A DNA stretch of 12,388 nt from Lachnospiraceae bacterium (GTDB taxonomy: Bacteria > Bacillota > Clostridia > Lachnospirales > Lachnospiraceae). The stretch's first letter is position 1; every line of letters starts with the position of its first letter. The position numbers and the translations under genes were made by a program. The notes under the pieces were generated by a model, which was given only the letters and a program-made list of their open reading frames with translations, was not told the DNA's origin and did not search any database. This document shows, piece after piece, positions 7,570 to 12,388 of the stretch. The stretch spans positions 1-12,388 of the forward strand of contig VSNY01000114.1 in assembly GCA_009774535.1 (NCBI GenBank), given 5' to 3'.

Positions 7570-7882
7570 AAAATTTTTATTGAATTGAAAATAATTATAA
7601 CTATATATTATCCAAATCTAAGTCATAAAGAAAAAACAGAATTGACATCTCGTTGTATTTATAAATGCAACGCAATGTCAATTTTGCTGCTTCAAATGAA
7701 ATTTTTGCCATATAACGCAAGAAGCTATTCTTCAATGCTTCACAAGTCTAAAAGCATATTTTTTCTGTATATCCGTGATCATTTCTGGAATAATAGTAAT
7801 TAGAAGCAATCCTCGACCGCTCCAGTTTAAGTTGTTCAATCGGTGGCCTGAACGATTACGATTTCACAGAAAATTCACAAAA
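7570..7882. other. Region without a supported gene
   Basis: Apart from one long hairpin (7637-7686) this stretch shows no credible gene. It is AT-rich at the left. The open frames on both strands lack ribosome sites, and those that cross the hairpin are explained by its symmetry. Confidence 0.5.
7637..7686 (-). terminator. Long hairpin, possible minus-strand terminator
   Basis: The arms pair over about 22 positions with one two-base internal loop (7649-7650 opposite 7673-7674) and two G-T pairs. The outer arms include AATTGACAT and ATGTCAATT. On the minus strand it is followed by TTTTTTCTTT, which is what an intrinsic terminator needs, yet no minus-strand gene leads into it. It could instead be the remnant of a mobile element end. 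Confidence 0.45.
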
Positions 7883-7915
7883 TTATTAGCACTCGCTCTT
7901 GACGAGTGCTAATAA
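7883..7915. promoter_or_regulatory. CIRCE element (HrcA operator)
   Basis: TTAGCACTC (7886-7894), nine bases, GAGTGCTAA (7904-7912) is an exact match to the CIRCE consensus. The symmetry extends to 12-base arms (TTA on the left, TAA on the right). HrcA binds CIRCE and represses heat-shock genes until stress titrates the chaperonin that keeps HrcA folded. The right arm begins in the -35 region of the hsp20 promoter. Confidence 0.97.
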
Positions 7916-7927
7916 AAGTGTTATAAC
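7899..7927 (+). promoter_or_regulatory. hsp20 promoter, embedded in CIRCE
   Basis: TTGACG (7899-7904) and TATAAC (7922-7927) are separated by 17 bases. The -35 lies across the CIRCE spacer and the first base of its right arm, so bound HrcA would exclude RNA polymerase. Transcription should begin near 7934. Confidence 0.8.
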
Positions 7928-7990
7928 ATACTTGTAAACAAAAACACAACAAGCGGCGCGAAAGCCGGATTAGAAATGGAGGAATGACGT

Positions 7991-8434
7991 ATGTTAATGC
8001 CTAGTATTTTTGGAGAAAACTTATTTGATGAATTTTTTAATGATTTCACCCGTCCGTCTAAATCGCTGATGAGATATCAAACACCAACGAGTAATGTAAT
8101 GCGTACAGACATCAAAGAAACCCAAAACGGTTATGAACTGGATATTGATCTGCCGGGATATAAGAAATCGGATGTGCAGGCGGAACTAAAGGAAGGCTAT
8201 CTGATGATCAGCGCATCGACCCGCAAGGATGAGAGTGAAAAAGATAAAGACGGTAAATATCTTCGCCGGGAGAGATATTATGGTTCCTGCAGCAGAAGCT
8301 TTTATGTTGGGGATGCTGTGACACAGGAAGATATTAAAGCCAGATTTGAGGATGGTATTCTTAAGGTAACGGTTCCGAAAAAGGAAGTAAAACCACAAGT
8401 GGAAGAAAGCAAATATATTGCAATTGAAGGATAA
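7991..8434 (+). CDS. hsp20: Small heat-shock protein (Hsp20/alpha-crystallin)
   Basis: The 147-residue protein is an ATP-independent holdase that forms oligomers and keeps unfolding proteins soluble in the cytoplasm. The alpha-crystallin domain spans about 36-132, with ELDIDLPGYKKSDVQ (49-63) and FEDGILKVTVPKK (119-131). The C-terminal tail has the I-x-I motif (Ile143-Ala-Ile145) that links dimers. Length is typical. ATG 7991 has GGAGGA at 7978-7983, 7 bases upstream; a second in-frame ATG at 7997 is less well placed. It is a single-gene unit, controlled by CIRCE upstream and closed by a strong terminator. Its start and end sequences are echoed in the remnants at 7003-7050 and 6933-6990, so an extra copy once lay upstream. 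The family call is secure. Confidence 0.96.
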   Translation: MLMPSIFGENLFDEFFNDFTRPSKSLMRYQTPTSNVMRTDIKETQNGYELDIDLPGYKKSDVQAELKEGYLMISASTRKDESEKDKDGKYLRRERYYGSCSRSFYVGDAVTQEDIKARFEDGILKVTVPKKEVKPQVEESKYIAIEG

Positions 8435-8435
8435 G

Positions 8436-8473
8436 CGGTAAGCCTGCTTTTAGGAGCAGGCTTACCGTTTTTT
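8436..8473 (+). terminator. Strong intrinsic terminator of hsp20
   Basis: CGGTAAGCCTGC and GCAGGCTTACCG form a perfect 12-bp stem with an 8-base loop, followed by six T (8468-8473). It begins two bases after the hsp20 stop codon. Confidence 0.97.
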
Positions 8474-8495
8474 GATGTTATATTTGATTTCGCCA

Positions 8496-8525
8496 TTGCA
8501 GGTATCTACTACGTTGTGCTATAAT
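8496..8525 (+). promoter_or_regulatory. thiD promoter
   Basis: TTGCAG (8496-8501) and a perfect TATAAT (8520-8525) are 18 bases apart, with TG one base before the -10 (extended -10). Start of transcription is expected near 8532. Confidence 0.75.
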
Positions 8526-8534
8526 AAATCTGCG

Positions 8535-8593
8535 GGATTTCTGTCAGTTTCTGCCAAGGGCGGCAGGCCGGAGGTTTTGGCTGACAGATCCGG
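8535..8593 (+). promoter_or_regulatory. Structured leader RNA upstream of thiD
   Basis: Two outer stems pair across the leader: GGAT (8535-8538) with ATCC (8588-8591), and CTGTCAG (8541-8547) with CTGACAG (8581-8587). Inside, CTGCC (8551-8555) pairs with GGCAG (8562-8566). A G-rich stretch with GGAGG (8570-8574) lies in the enclosed part. It does not carry the TPP riboswitch motifs I would expect for a thiamine gene. Function is unknown. Confidence 0.4.
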
Positions 8594-8621
8594 AACATAG
8601 AAAAGGGCAGGGATACGGAAA

Positions 8622-9419
8622 ATGAAAGTGGTTTTGACGATTGCCGGCAGCGACTGCAGCGGCGGCGCGGGTATCCAGGCGGATTTGAAAACGATTCTGG
8701 CGCACGGCGCTTATGGCATGAGTGTCGTGACGGCGCTGACAGCCCAGAATACAACCGGCGTGTTTGGCGTACTGAAAACGGATGCCGCATTTATCGGTAC
8801 GCAGCTGGATGCTGTGTTTCGTGATCTTCGTCCGGATGCGGTCAAAATCGGGATGATTGCGGATGCGCAGGCGGTGCAGATGATCAGTGACAAGCTGCGC
8901 ACATACCAGGCCGGGAAAATCGTTGTGGATACTGTGCTGGCATCTACGAGCGGGACGCGTCTGACCGGGGAAGAAGCGCTGGCGTGCGCGAAGGAAGAGC
9001 TGTTTCCTTTGGCTTCTCTGTTAACGCCGAATCTTAAGGAAGCAGAGACGTTGGCAGGCATACCAGTCACAGACAAGACATCGATGCAGCTTGCGGCTGA
9101 CAGAATTGCCGGAATGTTTGGCTGCGCAGTGCTGATCAAAGGCGGACATCTGCATGGGGCGGCAGATGACCTGCTGTATCAGGATGGGAAATATTGCTGG
9201 CTGCATGCGCGGCGGATGGATAATCCAAATACGCATGGTACCGGCTGTACGCTGTCTTCTGCGATTGCCTGTAATCTGGCAGAAGGCATGCGGATGGAGG
9301 ACGCCGTATACAGCGCGAAGGCTTATGTTGCGGATGCAATTGCAGACGGCCTTGCTCTCGGCGCAGGAAGAGGGCCGTTAAATCATGGATGCCGGATCTT
9401 TGGCAGTACAGGCCGCTGA
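8622..9419 (+). CDS. thiD: Hydroxymethylpyrimidine/phosphomethylpyrimidine kinase
   Basis: The enzyme phosphorylates hydroxymethylpyrimidine twice to give the pyrimidine precursor of thiamine diphosphate. The 265-residue protein is a ribokinase-fold kinase: TIAGSDCSGGAGIQADLKT near the start (6-24), KIGMI (75-79), TPNLKEAE (135-142), IKGGH (172-176) and the anion-hole motif THGTGCTLSSAIA (204-216) with Cys209 in the active site. Gln42 and Met78 sit where ThiD contacts the pyrimidine ring, which favours ThiD over pyridoxal kinase, although related enzymes in Firmicutes often accept both. The ATG follows a weak GGGA about 8 bases upstream. No other thiamine gene is nearby, so it stands alone behind its own promoter and leader. 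No clear terminator separates it from pyk. Confidence 0.92.
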   Translation: MKVVLTIAGSDCSGGAGIQADLKTILAHGAYGMSVVTALTAQNTTGVFGVLKTDAAFIGTQLDAVFRDLRPDAVKIGMIADAQAVQMISDKLRTYQAGKIVVDTVLASTSGTRLTGEEALACAKEELFPLASLLTPNLKEAETLAGIPVTDKTSMQLAADRIAGMFGCAVLIKGGHLHGAADDLLYQDGKYCWLHARRMDNPNTHGTGCTLSSAIACNLAEGMRMEDAVYSAKAYVADAIADGLALGAGRGPLNHGCRIFGSTGR

Positions 9420-9465
9420 AACAGAGATAACAACTGAATTTATTATATTAAGAATATACAAATTT

Positions 9466-9491
9466 ATTTATGTATAGATTATATCATAAAT
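9466..9491. promoter_or_regulatory. Inverted repeat in front of pyk
   Basis: ATTTATG and CATAAAT are perfect 7-base arms separated by 12 bases, 14 bases before the pyk start. Because the region is nearly all A and T, part of the symmetry could be chance. It may be an operator, or a weak fold next to the ribosome site. I cannot place a convincing -35/-10 pair with confidence in 9420-9490. Confidence 0.3.
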
Positions 9492-9505
9492 GAGGAGGAA
9501 TGATC

Positions 9506-10948
9506 ATGACAAAAACAAAAATCATTTGTACGCTTGGGCCGGCTACTGATCAGCCTGGTATTCTGGATGCACTGGTGCAGGAAGGTATGAGTGTGGCCCG
9601 GTTTAACTTTTCCCATGGCAATTATGAGGAACACGAAAAGCGCCTGAACGCATTGCGGGAAGCGCGCACAAAATATCAGAAACCAATCGCGGCCCTGTTG
9701 GATACGAAAGGGCCTGAAATTCGGGTGAAATCATTTGTAAACGGAAAAGTGGAGTTAAAGCCGGACCAGTTGTTCAGGCTTTGTTCAAATGATGTGGAAG
9801 GAAATGAAGAGCAGGTATCTATTACATGTAAGGACTTGTATAAAGATGTTTCAGCTGGTAAGCGTATTTTATTAGATGATGGTTTAATTGAGATGCAGGT
9901 AGAGGCCATTGAGAAAAAGGATATTATCTGCCGCGTAGTGAATGGGGGATTTGTATCCAACAATAAAGGGGTTAATGTGCCGGATGTCCATTTGTCTCTG
10001 CCTTATGTCAGTGATAAAGACAGAGAGGATATTTTATTTGGGATTCAGAAGGATTTTGATTTTGTGGCGGCGTCGTTTGTAAGACGCGCTGAAGATGTGC
10101 TGCAGATTCGTAAAATTTTAAATGAAAACGGCGGCAAAAATATAGAAATTATATCTAAAATTGAAAACCGGGAAGGCGTGGACAATATCGATGAGATTAT
10201 TGCGGCGTCAGAGGGAATTATGATTGCCCGCGGGGATATGGGCGTGGAGATCGCGAGCGAGGAAGTGCCGGTTATCCAGAAGATGATTATCAAAAAAGTA
10301 TACGAAGCAGGCAAAAAAGTAATTACCGCAACCCAGATGTTAGATTCGATGATGAAAAATCCAAGGCCGACCAGAGCGGAGACGACGGATGTGGCGAACG
10401 CCATTTATGATGGTACGAGTGCGATTATGCTTTCCGGCGAAACAGCGGCAGGGCGTTATCCAGTGGAATCGCTGCAGACAATGGTACGGATCGCGACAAG
10501 AACCGAACAGGATATTGACTATAGAAAACGTTTCTTTGGCTATGATCATAAGGCAAGCTCGAATATTACGGACGCGATCTGCCATGCGACCTGTACAACC
10601 GCGCATGACTTAAATGCCAGCGCAATTTTGACCGTTACAAAGACCGGGACTTCAGCGCGTATGATTTCCCGTTACCGTCCGGGATGCCAGATTATCGGAT
10701 GTACGATGGATGAAAAGGTAGGCAGGCAGCTGAATCTGTCCTGGGGCGTGCGGCCGCTTTTAATTATGGAAGAGAGCGATGTGATTGAATTGTTTAATCA
10801 TTCAGTAAGTAACGCCAGAGATTATGGATTTTTAAAGCCGGGCGAACTGGTAGTTATTACATCCGGTGTGCCGCTTGGCATGGCTGGTACGACGAATATG
10901 ATCAAAGTCCAGACCGTGCAGGAGCCAAGAAAGCTCGCGACCTGGTAA
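9506..10948 (+). CDS. pyk: Pyruvate kinase
   Basis: The enzyme transfers phosphate from phosphoenolpyruvate to ADP, the last ATP-forming step of glycolysis. The 480-residue protein has KIICTLGPAT at the start, ARFNFSHGNYEEH, LLDTKGPEIR (65-73, with the Glu that marks potassium-dependent enzymes), the substrate-site segment IISKIENREG with MIARGDMGVEI, and the signature ATQMLDSMMKNPRPTRAE followed by IMLSGETAAG. The C-terminal domain (about 350-480) is the usual allosteric fold; the extra PEP-utiliser-like domain found in Bacillus enzymes is absent. I start it at ATG 9506 rather than ATG 9500 because AGGAGG (9493-9498) sits 7 bases before 9506 but only 1 base before 9500. It probably has its own promoter in the AT-rich gap behind thiD. 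Confidence 0.97.
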   Translation: MTKTKIICTLGPATDQPGILDALVQEGMSVARFNFSHGNYEEHEKRLNALREARTKYQKPIAALLDTKGPEIRVKSFVNGKVELKPDQLFRLCSNDVEGNEEQVSITCKDLYKDVSAGKRILLDDGLIEMQVEAIEKKDIICRVVNGGFVSNNKGVNVPDVHLSLPYVSDKDREDILFGIQKDFDFVAASFVRRAEDVLQIRKILNENGGKNIEIISKIENREGVDNIDEIIAASEGIMIARGDMGVEIASEEVPVIQKMIIKKVYEAGKKVITATQMLDSMMKNPRPTRAETTDVANAIYDGTSAIMLSGETAAGRYPVESLQTMVRIATRTEQDIDYRKRFFGYDHKASSNITDAICHATCTTAHDLNASAILTVTKTGTSARMISRYRPGCQIIGCTMDEKVGRQLNLSWGVRPLLIMEESDVIELFNHSVSNARDYGFLKPGELVVITSGVPLGMAGTTNMIKVQTVQEPRKLATW

Positions 10949-11006
10949 TCCATCACCGTTTTACTGATCCGGCTGCAGATTACGGGAATGCTGATAAAAA
11001 TAATAA

Positions 11007-11044
11007 ATGAGCGAAATCATAAGATTTCATGGGAACCGTCTCAT
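11007..11044. repeat. Nested inverted repeats between pyk and dpaA
   Basis: GAAATC and GATTTC (11013-11028) form a 6-bp stem with a 4-base loop, and ATGAG with CTCAT (11007-11011 and 11040-11044) form an outer pair. No T-run follows, so it is not a clear terminator of pyk. Its right part overlaps the candidate spore promoter. Confidence 0.3.
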
Positions 11045-11061
11045 AGATACTGCATAAAATA
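11035..11061 (+). promoter_or_regulatory. Candidate sigma-K-type promoter of dpaAB
   Basis: AC (11035-11036) and CATAAAATA (11053-11061) are 16 bases apart, fitting the mother-cell sigma-K pattern AC and CATAnnnTA. In Bacillus the equivalent operon is made in the mother cell under sigma-K. A drawback is that transcription would begin close to the ribosome site (GGAGG at 11066-11070). Confidence 0.35.
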
Positions 11062-11079
11062 AAGTGGAGGTGCAGTTAT

Positions 11080-11952
11080 ATGGGACGTTTTCTTATATTA
11101 GGAAAGGAAGAACGCCAGAAGTATTTGTTCCAGATGCTTTGCGGCAAAGGACAGACGGTCACGTACTGTGATTCCTGGCTGGACGGGGGATACGACGCAG
11201 TGATGCTTCCGGTTGCGAAAAGCGCGGAATATCTGGAACAGATTGCTGACAAACTGCAGGCGGGGGAATATGTATTTGGATGTAATTTTCCGCCCGAAAT
11301 CGCAGAATACAAACGCAGACAGGGAATTTTTTTTGTAGATTATATGAAAGAAGACGGGGCTGCCTATACGAATGCCGTAGCGACAGCGGAAGGAGCTATT
11401 GCCGAGGCGATTGTATCCGGTAAGGAAGTGCTGTGCGGCAGGCAGATGCTGGTGATGGGATACGGCAGATGCGGACAGATGCTGGCTGCCCGGCTGCAGG
11501 CAATGGGCGGAAAGGTCACTGTTTATGAAAAAGATCTGGAAAAACTGGCGATTGCAAAAGCTTATGGATGTGAGACGGCAGAAGCAAAAGATGAAGCGGC
11601 AGTTTATGAACCAGGAGCGGTTACGATTGCAAACTGTTCTCTGGAAGAAGCAGAAGCGGTGGAAAATGAACTGACGGAGGACTTTTGGGGCAGATTTACG
11701 TATATTTTCAATACCATCCCGGCACCAGTGCTGCATGCACAGCGCCTTGCCTGGATCCGCCAGGATGCCGTGCTGATCGACATTGCGTCGGCGCCTGGCG
11801 GCCTGGATTATGCGTATTGTGCGCAAAAAGGTCTGAACGCCAGGCTCTGCGGCGGCCTTCCGGCGAAATACGCACCAAAGTCTGCCGCTGAGTTATTGCT
11901 GCATATTATTGAATCTTATTTAAATTTGTCAGAAAGAGAGGATGTTTTATGA
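11080..11952 (+). CDS. dpaA: Dipicolinate synthase subunit A
   Basis: Together with DpaB this subunit oxidises the heterocycle derived from the lysine pathway to dipicolinic acid, made in the mother cell and stored in the spore core with calcium, where it gives heat resistance. The 290-residue protein shows an N-terminal domain ending in a conserved FVDYMKEDGAAYTNAVATAE segment (85-104), a Rossmann NAD(P) fold with MLVMGYGRCGQMLAARL (123-139), and the C-terminal signature IDIASAPGGLDYAY (233-246) with LPAKYAPKSAA (260-270). Length fits the family. ATG 11080 has GGAGG 9 bases upstream. Its stop overlaps the dpaB start by four bases (ATGA), so the two are translated together. Its presence indicates that the organism makes spores. 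It is called SpoVFA in Bacillus. Confidence 0.93.
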   Translation: MGRFLILGKEERQKYLFQMLCGKGQTVTYCDSWLDGGYDAVMLPVAKSAEYLEQIADKLQAGEYVFGCNFPPEIAEYKRRQGIFFVDYMKEDGAAYTNAVATAEGAIAEAIVSGKEVLCGRQMLVMGYGRCGQMLAARLQAMGGKVTVYEKDLEKLAIAKAYGCETAEAKDEAAVYEPGAVTIANCSLEEAEAVENELTEDFWGRFTYIFNTIPAPVLHAQRLAWIRQDAVLIDIASAPGGLDYAYCAQKGLNARLCGGLPAKYAPKSAAELLLHIIESYLNLSEREDVL

Positions 11953-12388
11953 TACAGGAGCAGAAGCTGACGGTAGGTCTTGCATTTACAGGATCTTTTT
12001 GTACATTTGCAAAAATCCGGGAAGTAGCTGCACAGCTTGCCGGACAGAAGATGCGGGTGATCCCGATCTATTCCGACCATGTGCAGCAGATGGATACGCG
12101 GTTTGGAACGGCAGAAGCGTTTCAAAAAGACATCGAAGAGATTACCGGAGAAATTGGAATCCGCACCATTCAGGAAGCGGAACCGATCGGGCCTGACGGT
12201 TATCTGGATGCTCTGATTATTGCGCCGTGTACCGGAAATACGATGGCAAAACTGTGTGCAGGCATTACGGATACGCCTGTTCTGATGGCGGCAAAAGCGC
12301 ATCTGCGTAACGAAAAGCCGCTGATCCTTTCCATTTCCACCAACGATGCCCTTGGCATGAATTTTAAAAATATCGGCATGCTGATGAA
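11949..12388 (+). CDS. dpaB: Dipicolinate synthase subunit B (cut by the window end)
   Basis: This is the flavoprotein partner of DpaA. The visible 146 residues start VGLAFTGSFCTFAKI, the nucleotide-binding start of the flavoprotein fold, and contain LIIAPCTGNTMAKL and LILSISTNDALGMN, both typical of the subunit. The full protein has about 195-200 residues, so about 50 are beyond the window. The ATG overlaps the dpaA stop, and AGAGG lies 8 bases upstream. It is called SpoVFB in Bacillus. Confidence 0.93.
   Translation, partial: MIQEQKLTVGLAFTGSFCTFAKIREVAAQLAGQKMRVIPIYSDHVQQMDTRFGTAEAFQKDIEEITGEIGIRTIQEAEPIGPDGYLDALIIAPCTGNTMAKLCAGITDTPVLMAAKAHLRNEKPLILSISTNDALGMNFKNIGMLM

Noticed and set aside
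7585..7803. Forward 72-codon frame with a TTG start.
   Set aside because: It lacks a ribosome site, crosses the long hairpin, and has composition of random AT-rich DNA.
8535..8621. TPP riboswitch before thiD.
   Set aside because: The conserved CTGAGA and the second conserved stem are not present, although the leader is structured.
10949..11079. Intrinsic terminator after pyk.
   Set aside because: Inverted repeats exist (for example GTAATC and GATTAC around 10945-10983, and the 11007-11044 set) but none is followed by a T-run.
1..12388. CRISPR array, tRNA, rRNA or insertion sequence.
   Set aside because: No regularly spaced repeats, cloverleaf-like sequences, rRNA signatures or transposase motifs were seen on either strand.

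Overview
The window looks like a chromosomal segment of an endospore-forming member of the Clostridia, most likely Lachnospiraceae. The reasons are dipicolinate synthase genes (dpaA, dpaB), a perfect CIRCE heat-shock operator, strong AGGAGG-type ribosome sites, and proteins with a Firmicutes flavour. This assignment rests on gene content and style only; no database was consulted.

Layout. (1) 1-930: AT-rich DNA and a broken glycosyltransferase gene. (2) 970-5975, minus strand: a restriction-modification operon read leftward. It consists of a helix-turn-helix regulator (5209-5805), a nuclease-methyltransferase fusion (2425-5118) and a specificity subunit split by a frameshift (1014-2415), ending in a terminator-like hairpin near 972-1007. 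The operon starts from a near-consensus promoter whose -10/-35 spacer is a 20-bp palindrome, a likely site for self-control by the regulator. No translocase (HsdR motor) gene is present. (3) 5976-7570: a graveyard of partial genes. It holds an unrecognised decayed reading frame, an ATP-grasp gene cut at both ends, the tail and then the head of an hsp20-like gene, and an AbrB/PIN toxin-antitoxin pair in which both genes are frameshifted. (4) 7570-7882: no gene, but a long hairpin. (5) 7883-8473: an intact small heat-shock gene with CIRCE, promoter and strong terminator. (6) 8496-12388: the conserved-looking chromosome, with thiD behind a structured leader, pyk, and the sporulation pair dpaA-dpaB (dpaB runs off the end).

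How they work together. The restriction operon is a self-contained defence unit: the regulator sets its level, the fusion protein should both methylate and cut, and the S subunit should choose the site. With S broken, the system may be off, or may run on half-size S proteins. The flanking broken genes suggest that this side of the window is a site of repeated gain and loss, while the right side carries housekeeping (thiamine, glycolysis) and spore (dipicolinic acid) functions.
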